Source of the DNA: DAOUJI01 sp965224415
GTDB taxonomy: Bacteria > Chloroflexota > Dehalococcoidia > Lucifugimonadales > JAGWBF01
Length of the DNA stretch: 64,000 bases
Direction: 5' to 3'
NCBI GenBank assembly: GCA_965224415.1
Contig: CBDCZB010000005.1
Location: 434,001-498,000, forward strand
Part shown: piece after piece, positions 33,420 to 41,131 of the stretch
Numbering within the stretch: position 1 is the stretch's first letter
How the letters are laid out: each line of letters starts with the position of its first letter
Position numbers and translations under genes: made by a program
Notes under the pieces: generated by a model
Database searches by the model: none
What the model was told of the DNA's origin: nothing
The model's input: the letters and a program-made list of their open reading frames with translations, nothing else

Positions 33420-35921
33420 TCAGGCGGAGGGCAGAGCCGCCACCTCTTCTACGTCCTCGACTTCCTCTTTTCCCTTCACCCTTATCACCGTCTCGTCGTT
33501 CTCGACATCCACAATCGCCACGTCCCCTGCGGACATCTTCCCAGACAGCAGTTCTTCGGACAGCTTGTCCTCCACCGTGTCCTGTATAAGCCTCCGGAGC
33601 GGCCTTGCGCCGAAGTTGGGGTCGTAGCCGTGTTCCGCCAGCCACTCTTTGGCCGCCTGGGTGGTCGAAAGGCCGATTTCCTTCTCCTTCAACTCGGACC
33701 TGACCTGTTCCATCATCAAGTCTACTATGGAGACTGTGTGGTCCTCGGAGAGTGCGTGGAAGACTACGGTGGCGTCGATTCGGTTCAGGAACTCGGGCCT
33801 GAAGAAGCGCTTCACCTCGTCCAGCACCTTGTCCTTCATGCGCTCATACTGTTGCTTGTCCGACTGCGCCTGGTCCGACTTGATGGAGAAGCCCAGCGCC
33901 GTCTCTCTCTTTATCAGGTCTGACCCCAAGTTGCTGGTCATCACTATGATGGAGTTGCGGAAGTCCACCTTGCGGCCCTTGGCGTCGCTCAAGTGCCCGT
34001 CGTCGAAGATTTGCAGCAGGACGTTGAACACCTCGGGGTGGGCCTTCTCGATTTCGTCCAGCAGAATGGCGCTGTAGGACTTCCTCCGAACAGCTTCCGT
34101 AAGCTGGCCTCCCTCGTCGTAGCCGATGTATCCCGGAGGCGCGCCGATGAGCCGGGCGACGGTGTGCCGCTCCTGGAACTCGGACATGTCCAGCCGTATC
34201 ATCGAGTCTTCGCTGCCAAACATGAACTCCGACAGCGCACGGACCAACTCGGTCTTCCCCACTCCCGTGGGTCCCAGGAACAGGAACACGCCTATGGGAT
34301 GCCTCGGGTCCTTTAGCCCGGCGCGGGCCCTGCGCACCGCCTTGGATACGCTGACTATGGCCTCTTCCTGTCCGATGATTCTCTTATGGACTTCCTGCTC
34401 CATGTGCAGCAGTCGTTCGGTTTCTTCTATGGCCAGCCGGGTGACGGGTATGCCGGTCCACATGCTCACCACTTCGGCTATGTCCTCGGCGCCGACCACG
34501 GGCTTGTTGCTGCCCAGCTCCTCGTGCCACTCTTTCTTGTCGTTTTCCAGGCTCTCCAGCAGACGGAGTTCCCTCTCCCGGAGTTCAGCCGCATGTTCGT
34601 ATTGCTGATCGGCTATGGCGTCGTCCTTCTCTTTCCGCACGTTTTCCAGCACCATCTCGGACTGTTGCACGGAGAGGGGAGTTGAGGCGTTTCTTAGCCG
34701 CACCCTGGAAGACGCCTCGTCCATCAGGTCTATGGCCTTGTCGGGCAGAAACCTGTCGGCGATGAAGCGGGAGGCCAGACTGGCCGCGGCCGATAACGCG
34801 TCGTCGGATATGGTCAAGTCGTGGTGTATCTCGTACTGGCCTTTGATGCCCTTGAGGATGCTGACGGTTTCGTCCACCGAGGGCTCGGATACGACTACTG
34901 GTTGGAAGCGGCGTTCTAGGGCTGGGTCCCTTTCAACGTGCTTCCTGTAGTCGTCCATGGTGGTGGCGCCGATGCACTGGAGCTCTCCGCGGGCCAGCGA
35001 AGGCTTCAGGATGTTGGCCGCGTCCACGGCCCCCTCGGCGGCTCCGGCTCCGACGATGGTGTGCATCTCGTCGATGAACAACACGCAGTTGCCAGAGTTT
35101 TTGATTTCTTCCACGACTTTCTTGAGGCGCTCTTCGAACTCGCCCCGGTACTTGGTGCCCGCAACCAGGGCGCCCATGTCCAGGGTGACCAGACGCTTGT
35201 CCTGGAGAGTGATTGGAATGTCGTTCGTGGAGATTCGCTGTGCCAGGGCTTCCACTATGGCAGTCTTGCCGACTCCGGGTTCTCCCATCAGAACCGGGTT
35301 GTTCTTGGTCCTGCGGCTGAGTATCTGGATGACCCTCTGGATTTCCTGGTCTCTGCCCACAACCGGGTCAAGTTTCTTGTCCCTGGCGGCCTTGGTGAGG
35401 TCGATGCCCAACTGGTCCAGCGTGGGGGTCCGCGTTGAGCTCTTAGCGCCGTATCCGCCGGAAGACGACTGGGGAGAACTCTGGCTGAGGATTCTGTGGG
35501 TCTCGGAGCGCACCTTGTCCAGGGTTACGCTGAGGCTTTCCAGGACTCCCGCGGCCACCCCTTCGCCCTCCCGGAGGAGGCCGATGAGCAGGTGTTCGGT
35601 GCCGATGTAGGTGTGGTTCATGCGGCGGGCTTCGTCCACCGCCAGTTCCACCACCTTCTTGGCCCTGGGGGTCAGACCTATCTCACCCTGGGCGGGCCGC
35701 TCCCCGCGCCCGATGATGAACTCCACCGCGGAGCGGACCTTGCTCAAGTCCACTCCTAGGTTGGAGAGGACTCGGGCGGCTACACCTTCGGTTTCACGCA
35801 CCAGTCCCAGCAATATGTGCTCGGTGCCGATGTAGTTGTGGTTGAACCTTTGGGCCTCTTCCTGGGCCAGGGAGAGGACCCGGCGTGCACGCTCCGAAAA
35901 TTTTTCGAATCTGCTGCCCAT
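33420..35921 (-). CDS. clpC: ATP-dependent Clp protease ATP-binding subunit ClpC
   Basis: This 833-aa AAA+ unfoldase feeds proteins to ClpP. Two N-terminal Clp repeats (FNHNYIGTEHILLGL and MNHTYIGTEHLLIGL) lead into AAA-1 (GEPGVGKTAIVEAL, VLFIDEMHTIVGAG). A middle UVR-like/coiled-coil region spans about residues 420-480. AAA-2 has GPTGVGKTELVRAL, LDMSEFQERHTVARLIGAPPGYIGY, and LLDEIEKAHPEVFNVLLQIF. FGARPLRRLIQDTVEDKLSE is the usual end. Length and middle domain fit ClpC rather than ClpA or ClpB. No ctsR or mcsAB genes are adjacent, so regulation differs from Firmicutes. Confidence 0.95.
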   Translation of the reverse strand: MGSRFEKFSERARRVLSLAQEEAQRFNHNYIGTEHILLGLVRETEGVAARVLSNLGVDLSKVRSAVEFIIGRGERPAQGEIGLTPRAKKVVELAVDEARRMNHTYIGTEHLLIGLLREGEGVAAGVLESLSVTLDKVRSETHRILSQSSPQSSSGGYGAKSSTRTPTLDQLGIDLTKAARDKKLDPVVGRDQEIQRVIQILSRRTKNNPVLMGEPGVGKTAIVEALAQRISTNDIPITLQDKRLVTLDMGALVAGTKYRGEFEERLKKVVEEIKNSGNCVLFIDEMHTIVGAGAAEGAVDAANILKPSLARGELQCIGATTMDDYRKHVERDPALERRFQPVVVSEPSVDETVSILKGIKGQYEIHHDLTISDDALSAAASLASRFIADRFLPDKAIDLMDEASSRVRLRNASTPLSVQQSEMVLENVRKEKDDAIADQQYEHAAELRERELRLLESLENDKKEWHEELGSNKPVVGAEDIAEVVSMWTGIPVTRLAIEETERLLHMEQEVHKRIIGQEEAIVSVSKAVRRARAGLKDPRHPIGVFLFLGPTGVGKTELVRALSEFMFGSEDSMIRLDMSEFQERHTVARLIGAPPGYIGYDEGGQLTEAVRRKSYSAILLDEIEKAHPEVFNVLLQIFDDGHLSDAKGRKVDFRNSIIVMTSNLGSDLIKRETALGFSIKSDQAQSDKQQYERMKDKVLDEVKRFFRPEFLNRIDATVVFHALSEDHTVSIVDLMMEQVRSELKEKEIGLSTTQAAKEWLAEHGYDPNFGARPLRRLIQDTVEDKLSEELLSGKMSAGDVAIVDVENDETVIRVKGKEEVEDVEEVAALPSA

Positions 35922-36302
35922 TTTAGGTACCCCCTCATTAGGCCGGTTGGCCTTCCGGCTAGGTCATTCCTGAAGCCTGCCCGTGAACCCGTATTGTAAA
36001 GGGCGCAAGGCCCTTTATGCACGTCGTGGGAACGTCAAGAGGAAACCCCGGGAACTCCTTATCAATCGTCGGGGCTTAGATGTTCCCATTATAGGTCGCT
36101 TACGCGATTGGTGTAAAGGTTCCGAGGTTCCTTATTCTGCGGTGTTCAGAGGCAGTGAGTATGTGAATTATTTAACAATCGAATAGAACATTATCACTCT
36201 ACCACACCCAAACCCTCAATGGAAGCGTTCGAGGGAGGGAGTTCGGTGCCTGAGCGCTGCCCGGTTTATCAGGCAGGTCAGATGCTTATTAAATGAAAAG
36301 CC
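35922..36302. promoter_or_regulatory. Long clpC leader with stem-loops
   Basis: About 380 bp without a gene between clpC and the 5S rRNA. The predicted clpC transcript starts near 36081 and has a leader of about 160 nt. It holds an 8-bp stem (36070-36077 with 36043-36050, AAGCCCCG/CGGGGUUU) and a 7-bp hairpin (35998-36004 with 36010-36016, AAAGGGC/GCCCUUU). An inverted pair TGGGAAC (36082-36088) and GTTCCCA (36027-36033) frames the first stem. I see no CIRCE or CtsR operator. Confidence 0.4.
36088..36117 (-). promoter_or_regulatory. Candidate clpC promoter
   Basis: On the minus strand TTTACA (36112-36117), an 18-nt spacer and a perfect TATAAT (36088-36093) lie about 170 nt upstream of clpC. 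Confidence 0.55.
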
Positions 36303-36421
36303 CCCCGGCAGTGGCCTATTTTCCCACTCCGTCGCCGGAGCAGTATCGTCAGCGCTGGAGCGTTTCACTTCCGTGTTCGGGATGGGAACGGGTGGGTCCG
36401 CACCGCTCAAACCGCCAAGGG
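36303..36421 (-). rRNA. rrf: 5S ribosomal RNA
   Basis: The minus strand reads CCCTTGGCGGTT...GACCCACCCGTTCCC, then ATCCCGAACACGGAAGTGAAAC, the universal 5S core, and ends ...GGGAAAATAGGCCACTGCCGGGG. The first and last segments pair to form helix I. Length is about 119 nt. No 23S or 16S sequence flanks it on either side, so this is a solitary copy. Ends are approximate. Confidence 0.93.
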
Positions 36422-36434
36422 ACTGACATCAATA

Positions 36435-36463
36435 ATTATGCACCTATGAAATCAGAATTTCAA
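36435..36463 (-). promoter_or_regulatory. Promoter of the 5S rRNA gene
   Basis: On the minus strand TTGAAA (36458-36463), exactly 17 nt, and CATAAT (36435-36440). The start of transcription would fall near 36428, about 7 nt before the mature 5S. Confidence 0.65.
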
Positions 36464-36821
36464 GGGGCTGTCCTTAACAAGGCAGGTCCTTCCCACGGGA
36501 GTTTCTCCGGCTGTTTACTAGGGGTACCGGTGGGGTCAATCAGCGGCTATCGAGAGTGACCTTGAGGGCTATCTAAGCGAGGATTCTTTCAGGTATAATC
36601 TGCTGGACCAACCGCAACCTTCGTTTGAGGCTTTTCTTGGTCAGGTGGTGAGACAGGTCGGAGAAACTTATAAACTCGGCCTTTGTTAAAGGTGGTGTCG
36701 ATGCCTCCGCCTTGGGCTTATGCTTTGGACGGGGTGTATTGCTGGATGCTCATCTCAGCGTCTAGCTCAGCATCCCCAGAGGAGTCTGCACCCCACTAGG
36801 GCATTGCAGAGGGATACACAG
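36464..36821. other. Region upstream of the PIN-domain operon
   Basis: About 360 bp with no recognised gene. TATAAT at 36594-36599 is a possible -10 for the plus-strand genes, though without a good -35. The GC content falls here towards the lower level of the following two genes. Confidence 0.4.
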
Positions 36822-37595
36822 ATGTCTAGTGGTCTGACATTCACGATCAATCCGGACAATCAATCCGCTTCGGTCGAATTGTTTCTCAAAGCAATGGGCG
36901 ATATCAATCGCCTATTGCGAGATGTTGACTACGCTATTCATCATCAGAAAACCGCTCGTAGGTGGATAATCAGGGAGATTCACGCCAGTGCTCCTACAGT
37001 CACGGTTGAGCCGCTTCTGGGTGATGAGAGAACGGTGGCGACAATAGCAGAAGGTGTACACGTCGTCGCTTCTGGTGCAGATGCTCCACCTGACTACTTC
37101 ACTGAGGAAGCACTTCTTGATCTTAAGCGTATGCGTAGGCTTTTTGTTGGAAGAGACCGGGCTAGGTCTATAGTTGTTTCCAGAAACAGTCACCCAGCAG
37201 CGACCATAGACGAGGGTATATCCAGCAAAACTGACCGAATTTTGCGGGGGGGCTTTCGGAACCTTGGTTATCTTGAAGGGGATTTAGAAGAAGTAAATCT
37301 CCACGGGAAACCTAGTTTCAAGATATGGAACAGAGTCAGCCGGACACCCGTTCATTGTTCTTTCGCTGATAGTCCACAATGGAGGGAACGAATCAAGGAA
37401 CTCTTGGAAAAGCGTGTATTTGTGCAAGGTACCATTCACTATTTTAATAACGGTACCCCCCGTAGTATCCGTAGTATTATCGATGTTCAGGACTCCAGCC
37501 CAGACCCGGAACTTCCGGAAGCTACTTTTGGTTCAATTCCCGACGAAGGCGCTGCCCAAGATCCAGCTGGCTTCGTGCGATCGCTACGAGGATAG
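36822..37595 (+). CDS. Partner of PIN-domain protein, unknown family
   Basis: From ATG 36822 (upstream GAGGG) the product is 257 aa. Part one (ASVELFLKAMGDINRLLRDVDYAI and RWIIREIHASAPTVTVEPLL) looks alpha-beta. The second half (LGYLEGDLEEVNLHGKPSFKIWN, then LLEKRVFVQGTIHYFNNGTPRSI) looks like a small beta-barrel. I recall similar proteins beside PIN-domain genes, but know no function. No helix-turn-helix or AbrB/RHH antitoxin fold is evident. It is 17 bp before the PIN gene, so the two are cotranscribed. Codon use and GC are lower than in neighbouring genes, suggesting transfer. Confidence 0.6.
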   Translation: MSSGLTFTINPDNQSASVELFLKAMGDINRLLRDVDYAIHHQKTARRWIIREIHASAPTVTVEPLLGDERTVATIAEGVHVVASGADAPPDYFTEEALLDLKRMRRLFVGRDRARSIVVSRNSHPAATIDEGISSKTDRILRGGFRNLGYLEGDLEEVNLHGKPSFKIWNRVSRTPVHCSFADSPQWRERIKELLEKRVFVQGTIHYFNNGTPRSIRSIIDVQDSSPDPELPEATFGSIPDEGAAQDPAGFVRSLRG

Positions 37596-37612
37596 GGAAT
37601 TAGAGGATAGCG

Positions 37613-38080
37613 GTGCCACCAGCTAGACGGCTTTGGGACTCTTGTATCGTCATAGGTTATCTCGCTGGATATCCTGATTTGCGAGTGCAATGCGAACAGA
37701 TTATTGGTGCGGCGAAACGTGGGGAGGTGGAAATTGTCGTATCTGCGTTGGCAATGGTAGAAACCGCTTATCTGACAGGGCATTCAGATAGTGATGCTGA
37801 AGCCAGAATTCGTGAGTTTTTCGGTCGGGACTATGTCGTCCCAGTCCAGATAGATGCTCCTGTTGCAGCCACCGCTCGAGACCTAATAAGACGGTATCGT
37901 GATGCACCCAAAATAGAGCCAGAAGACGCGACACATCTAGCAACCGCGATGCGATGGGGAATTTCGATTATCGAGACAACGGACGACGGCCTACTACGCT
38001 TCGACAAACTTGAAGGAACGCCCCTTATCACCGTTCGTAAGCCGCTTTACGAAGGTGGCGAGGCCTTAACCTTGTTTTAA
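37613..38080 (+). CDS. PIN-domain nuclease (VapC-like toxin)
   Basis: This 155-aa protein has the acidic residues of a PIN nuclease: WDSCIVIGYL (first Asp), a Glu in VSALAMVETAYL, an Asp in PEDATHLATAMRWG, and the terminal TTDDGLLRF. Proteins with this layout cleave RNA and are often toxins. The usual small VapB antitoxin is absent. Instead a 257-aa protein precedes it. The gene has lower GC than the moa and arg genes around it. Confidence 0.82.
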   Translation: MPPARRLWDSCIVIGYLAGYPDLRVQCEQIIGAAKRGEVEIVVSALAMVETAYLTGHSDSDAEARIREFFGRDYVVPVQIDAPVAATARDLIRRYRDAPKIEPEDATHLATAMRWGISIIETTDDGLLRFDKLEGTPLITVRKPLYEGGEALTLF

Positions 38081-38133
38081 CCTTCAGCCAGGAACGACTA
38101 CGATGCGTCGAGGGAGTGGTAGAGCACTACAGC

Positions 38134-38586
38134 CTAATCGGCCTGGATGGGTTCCGGGGACGGGGCGTGCTCGTGGGACTCGCAGGCCACCCAGCGGGCC
38201 TCGCCGTCCTCGAAGTGTTCCTTCTTCCAGATGGGGACCCGCTCCTTAAGCAGGTCCACGGCCTCGTGGCAGGCGTGGAACGCCTCCTTGCGGTGGGGTG
38301 AAGCCGTCGCCACAACCAGGCTGATTTGGCCGATGTCCACCTTGCCTATACGGTGGGAAATGGCCATGTCCTCTATGCCGTACTTGGCCAGGACTTCGAG
38401 CCGGACCTTTTCCAACTCACTGACGGCCATCTCTTCGTACGCCTCGTACTCCAGCCCAAGCACCTGCCTGCCCTCGGCATGGTTCCGGGTGACGCCCAGG
38501 AAGGTGACCACCGCTCCGTTGGAGTCCTTCCGCACCAGGGCGGTGATTTGTTCAGGGTCCAGCGGCTCGCGGGTTACGGTAATCAC
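38134..38586 (-). CDS. moaE: Molybdopterin synthase catalytic subunit MoaE
   Basis: This 150-aa subunit inserts sulfur into precursor Z. Family marks are GAVVTFLGVTRNHAEGR, LEYEAYEEMA and ISHRIGKVDIGQISLVVATASPHRKEAF, then CHEAVDLLKERVPIWKKEHFE with the catalytic lysines. The start is GTG (38586), and it overlaps the moaD stop as GTGA, so the two are coupled. Confidence 0.93.
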   Translation of the reverse strand: MITVTREPLDPEQITALVRKDSNGAVVTFLGVTRNHAEGRQVLGLEYEAYEEMAVSELEKVRLEVLAKYGIEDMAISHRIGKVDIGQISLVVATASPHRKEAFHACHEAVDLLKERVPIWKKEHFEDGEARWVACESHEHAPSPEPIQAD

Positions 38587-38858
38587 GGCTGACCTCCGCT
38601 GACGGGGGGAATAAGGGCCACTTCGTCTCCAGGGTGCAACACCGTGTTCCCCTCGACGTACTCGGCGTTCACCGCTGCGACGATGTCTACGCCGGGCGGG
38701 GCTAGCAGGGGGAAGATGTCGCGTACGTGGGCAATCAGGTCGCCCACTGTGGAGTTTTCGGGAAGCTCCAGGGGCATGGAAGTCCGGCCCGCCCGTTCTC
38801 TGTAGAGGGCAAAGAATCGGACAGCCACTTTGACGCCTTGCCGGGTTCCCTGGGTCAT
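38583..38858 (-). CDS. moaD: Molybdopterin synthase sulfur carrier MoaD (GG followed by two residues)
   Basis: This 91-aa protein has a ubiquitin-like fold: KVAVRFFALYRERAGR, LELPENSTVGDLIAHV, and HPGDEVALIPPVSGG near the end. In typical MoaD the chain ends in Gly-Gly, which is adenylated by MoeB. Here two residues, Gln-Pro, follow the Gly-Gly (residues 88-89), and the stop codon overlaps the moaE start. Either the tail is removed by a protease or this carrier is inactive in the normal reaction. Assignment rests on the fold and on the moaE neighbour. Confidence 0.82.
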   Translation of the reverse strand: MTQGTRQGVKVAVRFFALYRERAGRTSMPLELPENSTVGDLIAHVRDIFPLLAPPGVDIVAAVNAEYVEGNTVLHPGDEVALIPPVSGGQP

Positions 38859-38897
38859 CTCATGGATATGATAGCACAGGAACGAAACAGTGTCTTA

Positions 38898-38906
38898 TGA
38901 TATACT
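38898..38906 (+). promoter_or_regulatory. Extended -10 promoter of the arg cluster
   Basis: TGATATACT (TG-n plus TATACT, 5 of 6) lies 72 nt before argJ in the divergent argJ/moaD region. No obvious ARG box is seen. Confidence 0.45.
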
Positions 38907-38978
38907 CCTGCATGCGAGAAACGGGAGCCGAAAAAGACCCCGTCATGCCTGGATTGTTCGCAGGAAGGAACGGAGAAG

Positions 38979-40196
38979 ATGCCCGCCTCAGTGACCTTCA
39001 TCGAAGGAGGCACAATCACCACTCCCTTGGGGTTTCTGGCCGGCGCCACTTACGCGGGCATAAAGACCTACGCTGAGGACAAGCTGGATCTGGGCCTGCT
39101 CCTGTCCGAGAGGCCCGCGGCAACCGCCGGAGTCTACACTACCAGCGCCATCGTCTCCCCCTCGGTGACCCTGACCCGTGAACGGGTGTCGAAGCAGGGA
39201 GTCCGTGGGCTTGTCGTGAACAGCGGCATAGCCAACGCATGTGTGGGATCGCAAGGCTACACCGACGCATTGGAAGCGACCTCACTGGCAGCCGGTTGTC
39301 TGGGCCTGTCGCCGGACGAGGTGGTGATAGGAAGCACTGGTCTCATCGGGGTGGAGCTTCCCATGGCCCTGATTCGAGCGAACCTGGGGAGCATTAGCCT
39401 CACACGTGACGGGGGCGGCGCTCTGGCCAGCGCCATCACCACCACCGACTCCCATCCCAAGCAGGCGGCGGTGTCCTTCCGCCAGGGTGACAAGGAGGTC
39501 CACGTCGGAGGCATAGCCAAGGGCGCGGGAATGATTCACCCCGATATGGCCACCATGCTGGCTTACCTGACCACCGACGCCGACGTGGATTCGGCCTTCC
39601 TCCAAAAGGCTCTGAAGATGGCCGCCGACGCTTCCTTCAATAACCTGTCCATCGATGGCGACTCCAGCACCAACGACACGACCCTGATTTTCGCCAACGG
39701 AGCGGCGGAAGCTCCCACCATTCGGGAAGGCTCGCCCGATGCCGCCAGCTTCCAGAAGGCCCTGGAGGCTTTGTGCATCCATTTAACCAAGGAGCTCGCC
39801 CTGGACGGAGAGGGCGCAACACGACTCATCGAGGTCACGGTGGATGGAGCCGTTTCCGATGAGGAAGCCCGCAAGGCTGCCAGGACCGTGGTCTCCTCCA
39901 CGCTGGTCAAGTCCGCCGTCCACGGCGCGGACCCCAACTGGGGCAGAATAGTTGCCGCCCTGGGCAGAAGCGGAGCCCAGGTGGTGGAAGAGAAGATAGC
40001 GCTCTACGTGAACGACGTGTGCATCATGGAGGACGGACGGCCGATACCCTTCCATAAGGACTCGGTCATAGTGCTGATGCGGGGCGGCCAGGTGTCCTTC
40101 AGAATCAGGCTGGGGTTGGGCGACGGCGCAGCCACGGCCTGGGGATGCGACCTTAGTGAAGACTACGTAACCTTCAACAGCGCCTATACAACCTAG
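38979..40196 (+). CDS. argJ: Glutamate N-acetyltransferase/amino-acid acetyltransferase ArgJ
   Basis: This 405-aa enzyme recycles the acetyl group from acetylornithine to glutamate in arginine synthesis. The precursor cleaves itself before the threonine in MIHPDMATMLAYLTTDA (MAT-ML), giving alpha and beta chains. Further marks are GIAKGAGMI, SIDGDSSTNDT and HGADPNWGRIVAALGRSG. The last residues VTFNSAYTT are the conserved C-terminus. It is the first of a cluster argJ-argB-UPF0182-argD-argG-argH. Confidence 0.94.
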   Translation: MPASVTFIEGGTITTPLGFLAGATYAGIKTYAEDKLDLGLLLSERPAATAGVYTTSAIVSPSVTLTRERVSKQGVRGLVVNSGIANACVGSQGYTDALEATSLAAGCLGLSPDEVVIGSTGLIGVELPMALIRANLGSISLTRDGGGALASAITTTDSHPKQAAVSFRQGDKEVHVGGIAKGAGMIHPDMATMLAYLTTDADVDSAFLQKALKMAADASFNNLSIDGDSSTNDTTLIFANGAAEAPTIREGSPDAASFQKALEALCIHLTKELALDGEGATRLIEVTVDGAVSDEEARKAARTVVSSTLVKSAVHGADPNWGRIVAALGRSGAQVVEEKIALYVNDVCIMEDGRPIPFHKDSVIVLMRGGQVSFRIRLGLGDGAATAWGCDLSEDYVTFNSAYTT

Positions 40197-40230
40197 ACTG
40201 TCATGGCCATAAGCTGCCCGAAACGCCCGC

Positions 40231-41094
40231 GTGTCGGTCCGCATTCTCCTATGGAGGCCCCAGTTTCCTTTGGACGCTAGCCCTTCCAGGCCGCCCAGTC
40301 CGATAGTGGTGAAGATCGGAGGTTCGACCCTGGGCGCCCATGACACCACGCTGGAAGACCTGGCCGCATTGCAACAGGATGGAGTACCATTGGTGGTGGT
40401 CCACGGGGGCGGCAGCATAATATCCCAGTGGATGGAAAAACAGGGGACCGTTCCCAGGTTTGTAGGAGGGTTGAGGGTCACCGACGCACCCAGTCTGGAG
40501 ATTGCCACTGCGGTGCTGACGGGCCTCGTCAACAAGCAGCTGGTGGCATCTCTCATAGGCTTGGGAGTCAAGGTGGTCGGTATGAGCGGCGTCGACGGCG
40601 GGCTTCTCCAGGCCCGCGTCGCCAATGAGGAACTGGGGTACGTAGGCGAAATCACTGAGGTGAATGCCGACGCGGTGTGGATCGCTCTCGAAGCCGGGTA
40701 TATGCCCATGATAGCCCCGATAGGGATGCACAGGCTCGACGGCTCCCCTATGGCTGGCTCCCTGCTCAATATCAACGGTGACACCGCGGCGGGCGAGTTG
40801 GCCCGGGCGTTGGGCGGAGATAGGCTGATTTTCTTAACCGACGTGGACGGTATACTGGACGGCTCAGGTAGACTTATTCACAGGCTCAACTCCAGGAACG
40901 GCAGAATCCTGCTTTCCTCGGGAGTGGTGAAGGGCGGTATGATACCGAAGCTGCAGGCTTGCCTGAATGCCCTGGACGGGGTACAAGTCGCCAACATTGT
41001 GGACGGGCGCCGCCCAGGCGCCCTCATCGATTGCATTGAGGGCCGGGTCACGGGCACTCAGATTGTCAAAAGCGGCTCATCCGGGCGAGTTTAG
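40231..41094 (+). CDS. argB: Acetylglutamate kinase
   Basis: This enzyme of up to 287 aa phosphorylates N-acetylglutamate. The amino-acid kinase fold shows VVKIGGSTLG, LVVVHGGGSIISQWMEKQG, GLRVTDAPSLEIA and INGDTAAGELARALG plus LIFLTDVDGIL. SSGVVKGGMIPKLQACLNAL is the ATP-site lysine segment. The GTG at 40231 lacks a Shine-Dalgarno. A TTG at 40270 follows GGAGG at 12 nt and is a possible start. Confidence 0.92.
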   Translation: MSVRILLWRPQFPLDASPSRPPSPIVVKIGGSTLGAHDTTLEDLAALQQDGVPLVVVHGGGSIISQWMEKQGTVPRFVGGLRVTDAPSLEIATAVLTGLVNKQLVASLIGLGVKVVGMSGVDGGLLQARVANEELGYVGEITEVNADAVWIALEAGYMPMIAPIGMHRLDGSPMAGSLLNINGDTAAGELARALGGDRLIFLTDVDGILDGSGRLIHRLNSRNGRILLSSGVVKGGMIPKLQACLNALDGVQVANIVDGRRPGALIDCIEGRVTGTQIVKSGSSGRV

Positions 41095-41131
41095 GCGGGT
41101 TAGTTCGAGACGGGACAGTTAGGAGCATGAT

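Noticed and set aside
36001..36016. Intrinsic terminator within the clpC leader
   Set aside because: The 7-bp hairpin is real but is followed by ACAATACGG, not by a U-run, so attenuation by this hairpin alone is not supported.
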